A DNA stretch of 17,817 bases from Chloroflexota bacterium (GCA_022707725.1 JAKJAB010000029.1:1-17817), one strand, 5' to 3'. Numbered from the stretch's first letter, positions 1-8,629 are shown. Made by a program: numbers and translations. The notes: generated from the sequence alone by a model not told the origin.

Positions 1-1
1 C

Positions 2-1669
2 CGCACCCTGGCAGATAACTTCGCGTTCTTCTATACCAATATGGGCCTCGGTGTTCCGCTGTGGCAAGCTTACGTCAACACGCCGGAGTTCTACGAACTG
101 TCCGATCGCCTGCAACGCAGCGATTTCAAGGATATGGAAGAGCGCACCTCGATGATGGCGGAGGCTCTCAAGATGTCGCTGCAAGACTCTGTTCGCATCT
201 GGCTGTGCGACCGCACCTCCCTCACCCCCAAGCGCAAGGAAGTCAAGGCCGCGGCTGACCTGTACGGTGGGGTATCCGGGTCCCTGATCTGGGCGTACAC
301 GCTGCAACGCAAGGGTGAGGTTGGTGGCTCTATGACCATCGCTATGCCGAGCATCCTCACCGAGCCGTGGAACCCCATCGCCGGCACGAACTGGATCTAC
401 GATATGATGCTGATCCGTGGTACGGGTGAGAGCGCGCTTGTGACCGATCCTTTCACCGGACTTGGTTTACCCCAGCGTCTTGAGCGCGCCGAGGTTACTG
501 TACAGACAGGTCTGCCCGTCTTCAAGACCCACGATTGGATTGACCTGAAATTCGCGGATTCCATCGCAGTGCCTGCCGACGCGTGGGCGGACTGGGATGC
601 CGAGCAGCAGCGCTTCCTCACCGTCGGTGAGGTCTACACGCAGCCCGTAACCGCACTGCGCAAGAGCATTGCTTACTATCCGGCCGATCTGTTCACCAGC
701 CTCAAATGGCACGATGGCAGCAATTTCTCCATCGGCGACGTCGTCATGGACATGATCCTCACCTTCGACCGCGCCAAGGAAGCCAGCCCCAACTACGATG
801 CGGCGTATGTCCCGAGCTTCGAGTCCTTCATCTCCAGCTTCAAGGGTGTGCGCATCGTTTCCGAGGATCCACTGGTCATCGAGACCTACTCCGACGTCTA
901 TTACCTGGATGCGGAAGATTGTGTCAGCACCTGGTGGCCTTACTACGCGCAAGGCCAGGGTTCCTGGCACGCGTTGGCTCTGGGCTTGTTAGCTGATGGC
1001 GCTGGCGAAGCGGCCTTCAGCGCCGACAAAGCCGATGAGTTGCAGGTGGAGTGGCTCAGCTACATCGCCGGTCCCACCATCGCCACCATGAAGACACACC
1101 TGGATGAGCTTGTCGCCTCTAGCGCGCTGGTTTACACCCCCACCCTGGGGCTATACGTGGACGCCGCCGAAGCGCAGGCGCGCTACGCCAACCTCGCGGA
1201 GTGGTACCGCAAACGTGGCCACTTCTGGATCGGCACCGGCCCCTACTACATGGAGCGCGCGTTCCCCGTCGAAGGCACCGTCATTCTGAAGCGCTTCCTG
1301 GACTTCCCCGACATGGCGGATAAATGGCTGCGCTTCTCCGAGGCCGCTATCCCTGTGGTCGAACTGGATGGGCCTGGTCGCGTGGACATCGGCAAGGAAG
1401 CTGTCTACAACGTCTTCGTCACCTTCAACGAGCAGCCTTACGCTAAGGCTGACATCGACAACGTCAAGTTCCTGGTGCTCAACGCCAAGGGCGAGGTCGC
1501 GCACGTCGGTCAGGCCGAGGCGGTTGCCGATGGCGAATGGAAGATCACCCTCAGCGCCGAAGTTACCGGCAAGCTCGAGGCTGGCTCCAACCAGCTCGAG
1601 GTCGTGGTGGTGTCGAAGCTGGTGGCTCTGCCCAGCACGGACGCCCTCACGTTCGTGACGGCCAAATAG
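2..1669 (+). CDS. ABC transporter solute-binding protein, family 5 (5'-truncated)
   Basis: The reading frame is open from the window edge, so the N-terminus with its signal peptide is missing and only about 555 C-terminal residues are visible; the ATG at 41 is internal. It probably captures a peptide-like solute outside the membrane and delivers it to the permeases encoded next. Support is the immediate context (two OppB/OppC-type permeases and two OppD/OppF-type ATPases downstream) and family 5-like segments such as 'SLKWHDGSNFSIGDVVMDM', matching the 'dGkplTAeDV' region of these proteins, and 'GTGPYYMERAFP', matching 'GTGPY'. About 105 C-terminal residues (from near 1347) look like an added beta-sandwich domain, ending 'ALTFVTAK'. 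The ligand cannot be deduced. Family assignment is fairly sure. Confidence 0.85.
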   Translation, partial: RTLADNFAFFYTNMGLGVPLWQAYVNTPEFYELSDRLQRSDFKDMEERTSMMAEALKMSLQDSVRIWLCDRTSLTPKRKEVKAAADLYGGVSGSLIWAYTLQRKGEVGGSMTIAMPSILTEPWNPIAGTNWIYDMMLIRGTGESALVTDPFTGLGLPQRLERAEVTVQTGLPVFKTHDWIDLKFADSIAVPADAWADWDAEQQRFLTVGEVYTQPVTALRKSIAYYPADLFTSLKWHDGSNFSIGDVVMDMILTFDRAKEASPNYDAAYVPSFESFISSFKGVRIVSEDPLVIETYSDVYYLDAEDCVSTWWPYYAQGQGSWHALALGLLADGAGEAAFSADKADELQVEWLSYIAGPTIATMKTHLDELVASSALVYTPTLGLYVDAAEAQARYANLAEWYRKRGHFWIGTGPYYMERAFPVEGTVILKRFLDFPDMADKWLRFSEAAIPVVELDGPGRVDIGKEAVYNVFVTFNEQPYAKADIDNVKFLVLNAKGEVAHVGQAEAVADGEWKITLSAEVTGKLEAGSNQLEVVVVSKLVALPSTDALTFVTAK

Positions 1670-1684
1670 TGTAGTTGGTTAAAT

Positions 1685-1720
1685 GCGCTAGGGGCGAAAG
1701 ACCGCCCCTAGCGCGCTTTT
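1685..1720 (+). terminator. Strong hairpin between binding-protein and permease genes
   Basis: A perfect 12-bp stem (GCGCTAGGGGCG, 1685-1696, with CGCCCCTAGCGC, 1703-1714) closes a 6-nt loop and is followed by GCTTTTC. The T-tract is short, so this is probably a partial terminator or an mRNA-stabilising hairpin. Such hairpins after binding-protein genes commonly let the binding protein be made in excess over the membrane and ATPase subunits; that role is inferred here. Confidence 0.7.
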
Positions 1721-1749
1721 CTCAACGAGGATAGAAAGCGAGACGCGCT

Positions 1750-2889
1750 ATGACCGAAGCTGCTTTGCCTGTACCATCGGGTGTCGAAACGTCGAAGACA
1801 CAACCTTCTCGAAACTCCACGCTCAAACTGATGCGATATATCGCCATCAAATTGATCTCTCTTTTCGTCGCCGTCACTATCGGCGTGTATCTCACCATCT
1901 TGATCGCCAACATGGGTGGGTACGTGGATGAGATTCTCAAAGGCCAGATTCGTGAGACTATTTCTGTCTCGATCGGTATGGATCCGACGAAGAAAAATCT
2001 GACGATGGAAGAGCGCAACCAACTGATCAATGACTTGGTTGCCCTCGAGGAGCACCGCCTGGGGTTGGACCAGCCCTTTCTGGTGCGCAGCTTCCGTTTC
2101 CTCGGCCGCGCGCTGACCCTCAACCTGGGACGCGCGCAACGGATGGCGAGTGACAGCGGCTCGAAGCTGGTGCGCAACATCATCCTCGAACGTCTTCCGC
2201 CGACTTTGTTGTTGATGGGGACTTCCAGTATGCTGTTATTCTTTGTCACCCTCTTCATCGCTCTTTTTCTCTCCCGCAACTACGGCAGCCTTCTCGATAA
2301 ATTGGTCATTGCGCTGTCGCCGACGTCCGCCGCGCCGGCCTGGTTCTATGGAATTTTTCTGTTGTTACTTTTTGCCGCGGTGCTGGGCTGGTTGCCGTTT
2401 GGCGGCATGGTAGACGCGCCGCCGCCAGAGTCCCCTATCAACTATGGGCTGAGTTTGGCGCGCCATCTGATCCTGCCGGTCATCGCCTGGCTGATCAGTG
2501 GATTCTTTGCCGGTGTCTATGGCTATCGCACGTTTTTCCTCATCTTCTCGATGGAGGATTACGTGGAATTGGCCCGCGCCAAAGGCCTCACGTCCAGAGA
2601 GATAGAGCGCCGCTACGTGCTGCGGCCGACTTTGCCCAATATCATCACCAACTTCGCTTTGACCGTGATTGGCTTGTGGAACGGCGCGACCATTTTGGAG
2701 ACCGTGTTTAACTGGCCTGGGATAGGACGCCTGATCTATCAGGCGGTCGGTCTCTACGATTCACCGGTCATCATTGGAACGACCGTCATCAACGCCTACC
2801 TTCTGGCGGTTACAGTTTTCTTGTTGGATTTTATCTACGCCCTGGTCGATCCACGGGTGCGCGTCGGTAGTGGGGGGCCTCGATCATGA
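1750..2889 (+). CDS. Opp/Dpp-type ABC transporter permease (OppB/DppB-like)
   Basis: This 379-residue membrane protein should form half of the importer channel. Hydrophobic segments lie near residues 31-54, 152-174, 197-215, 238-260, 300-316 and 344-364. The cytoplasmic coupling (EAA-like) loop is at 271-299 ('YVELARAKGLTSREIERRYV'), followed by 'VFNWPGIGRLIYQAV' (319-333), a hallmark of the OppB/DppB branch. It is longer than the usual 300-340 residues, with a 27-residue soluble N-terminus and a longer extracytoplasmic segment after the first helix (about 56-145). The ATG at 1750 has only a distant GAGG at 1727-1730; a later ATG at 1831 lacks any ribosome site. The stop codon overlaps the next start by 4 bp (ATGA), implying translational coupling. 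Confidence 0.9.
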   Translation: MTEAALPVPSGVETSKTQPSRNSTLKLMRYIAIKLISLFVAVTIGVYLTILIANMGGYVDEILKGQIRETISVSIGMDPTKKNLTMEERNQLINDLVALEEHRLGLDQPFLVRSFRFLGRALTLNLGRAQRMASDSGSKLVRNIILERLPPTLLLMGTSSMLLFFVTLFIALFLSRNYGSLLDKLVIALSPTSAAPAWFYGIFLLLLFAAVLGWLPFGGMVDAPPPESPINYGLSLARHLILPVIAWLISGFFAGVYGYRTFFLIFSMEDYVELARAKGLTSREIERRYVLRPTLPNIITNFALTVIGLWNGATILETVFNWPGIGRLIYQAVGLYDSPVIIGTTVINAYLLAVTVFLLDFIYALVDPRVRVGSGGPRS

Positions 2890-4235
2890 ACGCTCTAAAA
2901 CGCAACCTCAAAGAACTGGGGAAATACCCATCCGCGATTGGCGGGGGGATCATTATTCTTTTCCTGGTGTTTCTGGCTGTTTATGCCATTGTGACCATTC
3001 CGTACAATGAGGCGATTCGACTGTGGCGCGGCGGTGAGGAGATTTGGGGCGATAATCCCCGCATCGTACCGCCGGCATGGACCAATATTTTCCGTAAGGT
3101 CAAACAACCCGAGACTATTGTGCGTGACAGTCGGGATCCGGCTGATGTGACCTCCAAAACCGTGACCGAGATTTCGGAGGACATGTGGGATGTGGTGATG
3201 ACGTTCGATTTCGACTACGATTACGACGCTTTCCCTCAGGAATTGAACGTCTTCATGAATGCGACCTTTGTCGAAAAAGGACCTTTTGTCTCCATGTTTT
3301 GGATCACGCCGGATGGTCGCGAGATTCGTCTGGGCGAGGTCACGGCCAAGCGTTCGGAAACCTATCGCTTCGTGCAGGATGAGCGGCTGTTGCGCCGCCT
3401 CAAAGGGGTCGAACCACAGATCGCGCTGTTTGCCGATCCTGACAAGGAGACACCTACGGTGCTCAAGGGGAAGTATCAGCTAAAGATTGCCGCCGTCACC
3501 TTCGAGGCAGGCTCCGATCTGGAGGCCAAATTTGTCGCCTATGGCACGGTGCATGGCATGGCGGGCACCGATCATCGCCGTCGCGATCTGACCATCGCGC
3601 TGCTCTGGGGAACGCCGATCGCGCTCTCGTTCGGGCTGCTGGCGGCGCTCGGCACGAGCGTCATTACGATGGCCATCGCAGCCATTGGAGTGTGGTTCGG
3701 CGGCGTCATCGACGAGCTGATTCAACGGATTACCCAGATCAACATTCTGCTGCCAACGTTACCGATTCTCATTATGGTCGGGACGTTCCAATCGCGGAGT
3801 ATCTGGGTGATCCTGGGGTGGATTATATTGCTGAACTTGTTCGGTGGGGCGATCATCGGGTTCCGCGCCGTGTTCTTGCAGATCAAGGAAGCCCCGTATA
3901 TCGAGGCCGCGCGTTCCTATGGCGCCAGCAGTTGGCGCATTATTTTCCGTTACCTGGTGCCCCGCATCATTCCGGTGCTGATCCCCAATCTCGTCAACGG
4001 TATTCCCGCCTTCGTGTTCCTGGAAGCGTCGTTGGCGCTGTTGGGGCTGGGCGACCCGGTGCTGCCGACGTGGGGCAAACTGATCGACGATGCGCGCTCC
4101 AACGGCGCGCTGTACAACGCGCAGTACTACTGGGTGATGGAGCCGGCCGTGCTGCTCATGCTCGCGGGCCTGGGCTTTGCGATGATGGGGTTTGCCCTCG
4201 ATCGCATCTTCAACCCTCGATTGAGAGAGGTGTAG
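2886..4235 (+). CDS. Opp/Dpp-type ABC transporter permease (OppC/DppC-like) with large extracytoplasmic insert
   Basis: This is the partner permease, 449 residues, where the family is usually near 300. One helix lies at about 17-38. A hydrophilic stretch at 40-220, rich in aromatic and acidic residues and beta-like, should lie outside the membrane. The conserved core then resumes at 'GTDHRRRDL' (227-235), which corresponds to the family 'GTD-lGRDv' motif, followed by several helices. The coupling loop is at 338-366 ('YIEAARSYGASSWRIIFRYL') and 'EASLALLGLGDPVLPTWG' (380-397) is the classic OppC/DppC C-terminal motif. It overlaps the preceding permease gene by 4 bp and is followed after 5 bp by an ATPase gene, so it sits inside one operon. 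The insert is discussed in the findings. Confidence 0.9.
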   Translation: MNALKRNLKELGKYPSAIGGGIIILFLVFLAVYAIVTIPYNEAIRLWRGGEEIWGDNPRIVPPAWTNIFRKVKQPETIVRDSRDPADVTSKTVTEISEDMWDVVMTFDFDYDYDAFPQELNVFMNATFVEKGPFVSMFWITPDGREIRLGEVTAKRSETYRFVQDERLLRRLKGVEPQIALFADPDKETPTVLKGKYQLKIAAVTFEAGSDLEAKFVAYGTVHGMAGTDHRRRDLTIALLWGTPIALSFGLLAALGTSVITMAIAAIGVWFGGVIDELIQRITQINILLPTLPILIMVGTFQSRSIWVILGWIILLNLFGGAIIGFRAVFLQIKEAPYIEAARSYGASSWRIIFRYLVPRIIPVLIPNLVNGIPAFVFLEASLALLGLGDPVLPTWGKLIDDARSNGALYNAQYYWVMEPAVLLMLAGLGFAMMGFALDRIFNPRLREV

Positions 4236-4240
4236 AACCT

Positions 4241-5200
4241 ATGTCAACGCCACCTTTATTACATATCGAGAATCTGAAGTTGTATTTCCGCACTGGAAAG
4301 GGCATGGTGCGGGCCGTAGACGACGTGCATTTCGATCTCGAAGCCAACCATGCTGTTGTTGTGCTGGGTGAATCCGGGTGCGGCAAAACCTCGTTGGCCA
4401 AGGCCATTCTGCGGCTGTTGCCGCGTAACGTCGAAACCTATTCCGGTGAAGTCTACCTGAATGGCGTTGACGTGATGGCGTTCAATGACGAGGAGTACCG
4501 CCGCCAGGTGCGCTGGCGCAAGATGTCGATGGTGCCGCAGGCGGCGATGAATGCGCTCAATCCGGTCCTTAAAGTTGGCGATCAAGTGGCCGAGCCTTCG
4601 ATCATCCATAGTGCGATGCGCAAAGAAGAGGCCCTGGAACAGGCCAGCAAGATGTTCCAGCACGTGGGTGTCCCGCAGGACTTCCTGCATCGCTACGCCT
4701 TCGAATTGAGCGGTGGGATGCGCCAGCGTGTCGCCATCGCGATGGCGCTGGTGACCTGGCCGGATCTCATCGTGCTCGACGAGCCGACCTCGGCGTTGGA
4801 CGTTTTGACCCAAGCGAATATCTTCAATGTCTTGAAGGAACTGAAAGGCGAGCTGGGGCTGAGCTTCATCCTGATTACCCACGACATCGCCACCTCCAGC
4901 GAACTGGCCGACAGCGTCGCAGTGATGTACGCCGGGCAGATAGTCGAGACCGGGGACGCCCACCGCTTTTTCGCCGAGCCGCTGCATCCTTATTCACGCA
5001 AATTGATGGACAGCGTTCCCCGATTGCGTGGAACGCAGGAGCCAGATTTCATCGTCGGTCAACCGCCCAGCTTGATCAATCCGCCGACGGGCTGTCGTTT
5101 TGCGGCGCGCTGCCCGCAGTGTTTTTCGCGGTGTGTTGAAGATCCGCCGACCATCGCGGAAAACGGTCGAACCGTCAAATGCTGGCTGCATGTGGCCTAA
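4241..5200 (+). CDS. Opp/Dpp-type ABC transporter ATPase (OppD/DppD-like), locus A
   Basis: This 319-residue cytoplasmic ATPase powers the importer. All catalytic motifs are present: Walker A GESGCGKTS (43-51), Q-loop Q100, signature LSGGM (156-160), Walker B LIVLDE (176-181) and switch His214. The C-terminal oligopeptide/dipeptide domain is at about 235-319. Cysteines 285, 291, 298 and 314 match the spacing of the four-cysteine [4Fe-4S] site described for DppD-type ATPases; Cys294 is an additional one. The ATG at 4241 lies 5 bp after the permease stop; the nearest purine-rich stretch, GAGAGAGG (4223-4230), lies inside the permease gene 10 bp upstream. The frame is open further upstream, but that part overlaps the permease and encodes no ATPase sequence, so it was not used. 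Confidence 0.92.
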   Translation: MSTPPLLHIENLKLYFRTGKGMVRAVDDVHFDLEANHAVVVLGESGCGKTSLAKAILRLLPRNVETYSGEVYLNGVDVMAFNDEEYRRQVRWRKMSMVPQAAMNALNPVLKVGDQVAEPSIIHSAMRKEEALEQASKMFQHVGVPQDFLHRYAFELSGGMRQRVAIAMALVTWPDLIVLDEPTSALDVLTQANIFNVLKELKGELGLSFILITHDIATSSELADSVAVMYAGQIVETGDAHRFFAEPLHPYSRKLMDSVPRLRGTQEPDFIVGQPPSLINPPTGCRFAARCPQCFSRCVEDPPTIAENGRTVKCWLHVA

Positions 5201-5213
5201 AGGAGCTATCACG

Positions 5214-6254
5214 ATGAATACCATAACAGAAACAGCTCAGGCGGAAGGCGCGGTCGTGGCAAGCGCACGCGGCAACGGCGACAACGTGTTGTTGTCGGTT
5301 CAGGATTTGCGGGTGTGGTTCGAGTTGCGACGCTTTGGCTTTGGCCACGCCGGTTATGTGCGCGCCGTGGATGGGGTGAACTTCGACCTGCACTACAGCG
5401 AAACCATCGCCATCGTTGGTGAAAGCGGTTGCGGCAAGTCGAGTCTGATGAAGACGATTTTGGCGCTCCATCGTCCGACAAAGGGGGACATCTTTTTCGA
5501 AGGCCAGAGCCTGAATGCGCTGCGAGGCAGCGAGATGCAGAAATATCGCTCCCAGGTCGGTTACGTGCAGCAGGACCCCTATGGCGCGCTGGCTCCCTTC
5601 ATGAGTATCCAAAAGATTCTTGAAGAGCCGCAGATCATCAACGGGATCAAGAACAAAGCCGAGCGCGATGATCGGCTGCGCCGCGCTATGGAAGAAGTCA
5701 AAATGAGTCCGGTGGATGACTTCTTACCTAAATTCCCGCACATGCTCAGCGGCGGGCAGCAGCAGCGAGTGGTCATCGCGCGGGCGATGTTGTTGGATCC
5801 GAAACTCATCGTGGCCGACGAACCGGTTTCGATGCTCGACGCTTCGGTGCGGGTGGAGATTCTCAAGCTGTTGCGCGGGTTGCAGGAAGCCCATGACCTG
5901 GCGGTCATTTACATCACACACGACCTTTCGACCGTGCGCTATTTCTCGGAACGAGTCTTTGTGATGTACGCCGGGAAGATTGTCGAGAACTCTCCCATCA
6001 ATGACCTGATTCGCAATCCTTGCCATCCCTATACGGATGCGCTCCTGGCGGCTACCTCTGACCCTGATGCGAATAACGCGACACGTTTCCGTGATGTGCC
6101 CCCTGGCGAGCCGCCCAGTCTGGTCAAGCCACCTGCTGGCTGCCGTTTCCATCCGCGTTGCGCGCGCAGGATCGAGGGCCTGTGCGAAGTCGAGGAACCA
6201 CCTTACTTCGAACCGGAACTCAATCACTTTGCCGCTTGTTGGCTGTACCGATGA
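5214..6254 (+). CDS. Opp/Dpp-type ABC transporter ATPase (OppF/DppF-like), locus A
   Basis: This 346-residue ATPase is the likely heterodimer partner of the preceding one. It carries Walker A GESGCGKSS (69-77), Q-loop Q120, signature LSGGQ (178-182), Walker B LIVADE (198-203) and switch His236, then the C-terminal oligopeptide domain with 'HPYTDALLAATSDPD' and cysteines 310, 316, 324 and 342. The ATG at 5214 has AGGAG at 5201-5205, 8 bp upstream and just after the preceding stop; the longer in-frame extension inside the upstream gene is rejected. The first 25 residues are a non-conserved Ala-rich tail. 'AVDGVNF' and 'QQDPYGALAPFMSI' fit the OppF branch. The stop overlaps the next ATG (ATGA at 6251). 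Confidence 0.92.
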   Translation: MNTITETAQAEGAVVASARGNGDNVLLSVQDLRVWFELRRFGFGHAGYVRAVDGVNFDLHYSETIAIVGESGCGKSSLMKTILALHRPTKGDIFFEGQSLNALRGSEMQKYRSQVGYVQQDPYGALAPFMSIQKILEEPQIINGIKNKAERDDRLRRAMEEVKMSPVDDFLPKFPHMLSGGQQQRVVIARAMLLDPKLIVADEPVSMLDASVRVEILKLLRGLQEAHDLAVIYITHDLSTVRYFSERVFVMYAGKIVENSPINDLIRNPCHPYTDALLAATSDPDANNATRFRDVPPGEPPSLVKPPAGCRFHPRCARRIEGLCEVEEPPYFEPELNHFAACWLYR

Positions 6255-6457
6255 ACAACCTGCTAGCGCATCCCTGGAAGTTGCTGGTGGTGGGATTTGT
6301 GTTCCTGTTGCTTGGCGTGCTGCTGCCGCTCTTGATGGTGTTGCGGGTAATCCCCTCAACATTCTTCCTGAACTTCCTGGCCTACGCGGCGTCTTTTTCG
6401 GGTATGATTCTGGGGATGATTGGCGCTGTCTTGTACGGTCGTATACACACGAAATAA
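6251..6457 (+). CDS. Small two-helix membrane protein, unknown function
   Basis: This 68-residue protein begins with an ATG that overlaps the ATPase stop codon by 4 bp, so its translation is probably coupled to the transporter operon. It has two hydrophobic segments, about 11-33 and 38-63, separated by a short turn ('RVIPST'), a single basic residue before the first helix (Lys10, next to His7 and Pro8) and a short basic tail ('YGRIHTK'). No family is recognised with certainty. The position suggests an accessory membrane subunit of the importer, but this is inference; it could equally be an independent small protein that shares the transcript. A terminator follows 20 bp downstream. Confidence 0.7.
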   Translation: MNNLLAHPWKLLVVGFVFLLLGVLLPLLMVLRVIPSTFFLNFLAYAASFSGMILGMIGAVLYGRIHTK

Positions 6458-6477
6458 GCCCGGGTGTGCACGTCGTT

Positions 6478-6540
6478 CACAGCCCCGCATCGCTTATGGC
6501 TGCGGGGCTGTGCTGTCTCTCGCGCATTTTCTTGACTTTT
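6478..6540 (+). terminator. Intrinsic terminator of transporter operon A
   Basis: A perfect 12-bp stem, CACAGCCCCGCA (6478-6489) with TGCGGGGCTGTG (6501-6512), closes an 11-nt loop. The T-rich stretch comes about ten bases later instead of directly after the stem, so termination strength is uncertain. Confidence 0.7.
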
Positions 6541-6559
6541 CGATTTTTGTCCTTAAAAT
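6532..6559 (+). promoter_or_regulatory. Sigma-70-like promoter for the second binding-protein gene
   Basis: TTGACT (6532-6537, 5 of 6 to the -35 consensus), a 16-bp spacer and TAAAAT (6554-6559, 5 of 6 to the -10 consensus). It lies just after the terminator of operon A and predicts a start of transcription near 6566, giving a leader of about 105 nt before the ATG at 6671. Confidence 0.6.
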
Positions 6560-6670
6560 AAAGTTCGTTTATGATGACAGTCGTTTCTGTTGCAACATGC
6601 AACGCGCACTGTCGCCGATATAGGCCAAGGACTGAGTTCCAAAACGTCATCCCCATGAAGGAAGAGATAG

Positions 6671-8611
6671 ATGTCATATAAGAAGCCAATGGTCATATGG
6701 GGGGCACTTGTGCTGTTGAGCATAATGTTGTCCGCCTGTAACATCATCCCCACCCCTGAGAGGATCATCGAGACCGTCGTCGTCGAGAAAACCGTCGAGA
6801 CGATCGTCGAGAAGGTCGTCGAGAAGGTCGTCGAAAAGACGCCGGAACCGATCACCGAAGGTCTCAAGACGCTGGTGATCTGCCAGAGCGAGGAACCTGA
6901 CACGCTGTATCTGTATGGTGAAAATACGTTGGCCGCGCGCCATATTCAGCACGCCGTATACGATGGCCCCATCGACAACCGCACCTACGCCTACCAGCCT
7001 GTTATCCTGGAGAAATTGCCGAGTATCGAAGATGGCGATGCGATCATCAACGCCGTCACCGTCCAGGCTGGCGATATTGTCGTGAACGATGCCGGCGATC
7101 CGGTTGAACTGACCGAAGGGATGATGGTGCGACCATTCGGTTGCCGCTCAACGGAGTGCGCCGTGGAGTTCGAAGGCCCCCCAATGGAAATGGATCAGAT
7201 GTTTGTGACCTTCAAGCTCATCGGCGACCTCACATGGTCCGACGGTGAGTATTTGACCGTGGATGATTCAATCTATGCCTTCGAACTGGCGGCTGATCCT
7301 TCTACTCCGGTGGACAAGTTCACGATTGACCGCACCGCCTCTTACGAAGCGGTGGACGACAGGACCGCCATATGGATCGGCCTGCCGGGCTACATCGACA
7401 AGACGTACTTTACGAATTTTTGGCCTCCTCTGCCCCGCCATCTCTGGCAGGAGCAACAGGGCTACGGCGCGGCAGACCTGCTGGAAGCAGAAGAAGCTGC
7501 GCGCATGCCGATCGGGTGGGGGGCGTTCGTGATCAAGGAGTGGGTGCCCGGCGATCACATCACCGTTGAGAAAAATCCCCTCTATTACCGCGCGGCAGAG
7601 GGACTGCCTTACGTGGATAACGTGATTTTCCGTTTCGTCTCTGATCCCAACTCCGCCCTGGCCCAATTGATCTCCGGTGAATGTGATATTGTCACCCCGG
7701 ATGCGTTGTCGGCAGACCTGACCCCCTTGCTGCTCAAGCTCGAACAGGAAAGCGTGCTCAAGCTCGCCAGCGCCCCCAGTACGATGTGGGAACACGTCGA
7801 CTTCGGGATCGGCTCCGCGCCTGCATACGCCCGTCCGGATTTCTTCGGCGACGTGCATATGCGCCAGGCGTTTGCCTATTGCCTCGACCGCCAGATGGTG
7901 GTGGACACCGTGTTGTATGGGCGCTCGAACGTCATCAACTCCTATTTCCCGCCTGCACATCCTTATTACGCTGCGGATTTGACCGAGTATCCCTACGATC
8001 CCAAGAAAGGCCAGGCCCTGCTTGAGGAAATGGGGTGGGTGGATGCCAATGTCGATGGGGTGCGCGAGGCCAAAGATGTCAAGGATATTTCCGACGGAAC
8101 GCGGCTTGAGTTTACGTGGTTGAGCTTCACGGATGCGCTGCGCACCCAATATATGCAAATCTGGCAGCAGAATCTGGCCGGCTGCGGATTTATGGTGAAC
8201 CTGGAGAACGTCCCGGTGGGGCAATACTTCTCCAATGGGCCGGACGGCCCGCTGCTCGGTCGGCGCTTCGACGTGGCCTCTTTTGCGAGCAGCGTGGAGC
8301 CGTCTTGCGAACGCTATTTGAGCAATGCCATCCCCTCCGCCAATAACGGCTGGATCGGGGACAATGTTTCCGGCTTTACGAACCCCCACTTCGACGCGGC
8401 CTGCAAGCGCGTGCTCAGCGCTCTTCCGGGTACGGCCGATTACATCGAGGGGCATCAGGAGGCCCAGCGCATTTTCGCCGAGCAACTGCCGGTGCTGCCG
8501 CTCTTCTCGCACTACACACTGGCAGCGATCCGCCTGGAGGTCAAGGACTTTGTCATGGATGCAACTGAAGACTCTGCAATGTGGAATATCGAGATGTTTG
8601 ACACTCGATAA
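6671..8611 (+). CDS. Lipoprotein solute-binding protein of an Opp/Dpp-type ABC importer
   Basis: This 646-residue exported protein has a basic N-terminus, a hydrophobic stretch and a lipobox 'LSAC' with Cys23 as the lipid-modified residue, so it should be anchored to the outer face of the cytoplasmic membrane. Residues 36-56 are a Val-Glu-Lys repeat with a four-residue period, probably a flexible or helical tether, a style seen in many Chloroflexota lipoproteins. The rest follows the family 5 binding-protein plan: 'LTWSDGEYLTVDDSIYAF', 'GWGAFVIKEWVPGDHITVEK', 'LISGECDIV', and 'RQAFAYCLDRQMVVDTVLYG'. Start ATG 6671 has GAAGGAAGAG at 6658-6667. The ligand is unknown; peptides are the family's most usual substrate. 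Two ATPase genes follow, but no permeases. Confidence 0.92.
   Translation: MSYKKPMVIWGALVLLSIMLSACNIIPTPERIIETVVVEKTVETIVEKVVEKVVEKTPEPITEGLKTLVICQSEEPDTLYLYGENTLAARHIQHAVYDGPIDNRTYAYQPVILEKLPSIEDGDAIINAVTVQAGDIVVNDAGDPVELTEGMMVRPFGCRSTECAVEFEGPPMEMDQMFVTFKLIGDLTWSDGEYLTVDDSIYAFELAADPSTPVDKFTIDRTASYEAVDDRTAIWIGLPGYIDKTYFTNFWPPLPRHLWQEQQGYGAADLLEAEEAARMPIGWGAFVIKEWVPGDHITVEKNPLYYRAAEGLPYVDNVIFRFVSDPNSALAQLISGECDIVTPDALSADLTPLLLKLEQESVLKLASAPSTMWEHVDFGIGSAPAYARPDFFGDVHMRQAFAYCLDRQMVVDTVLYGRSNVINSYFPPAHPYYAADLTEYPYDPKKGQALLEEMGWVDANVDGVREAKDVKDISDGTRLEFTWLSFTDALRTQYMQIWQQNLAGCGFMVNLENVPVGQYFSNGPDGPLLGRRFDVASFASSVEPSCERYLSNAIPSANNGWIGDNVSGFTNPHFDAACKRVLSALPGTADYIEGHQEAQRIFAEQLPVLPLFSHYTLAAIRLEVKDFVMDATEDSAMWNIEMFDTR
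6776..6838 (+). repeat. 12-nt period repeat encoding the Val-Glu-Lys tether
   Basis: Degenerate tandem copies of a 12-nt unit close to GTCGTCGAGAAG encode residues 36-56 of the lipoprotein. The purine/pyrimidine periodicity and the near-identical third and fourth units suggest growth by slippage. Confidence 0.75.
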
Positions 8612-8629
8612 CCGTAGCGTCTGTTGAGT

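Noticed and set aside
3692..4240. Upstream in-frame extension of the locus A OppD-like gene
   Set aside because: It lies inside the permease gene in another frame and encodes Arg-rich sequence unrelated to ATPases; the ATG at 4241 starts right at the conserved N-terminus.
6776..6838. Short-period repeat considered as a CRISPR or satellite
   Set aside because: It is in frame, encodes a Val-Glu-Lys tether with a four-residue period and has no spacers.
7268..8512. 414-codon open frame on the minus strand opposite the lipoprotein gene
   Set aside because: No domain signature and low-complexity composition; the plus strand has a clear lipobox and family 5 motifs.
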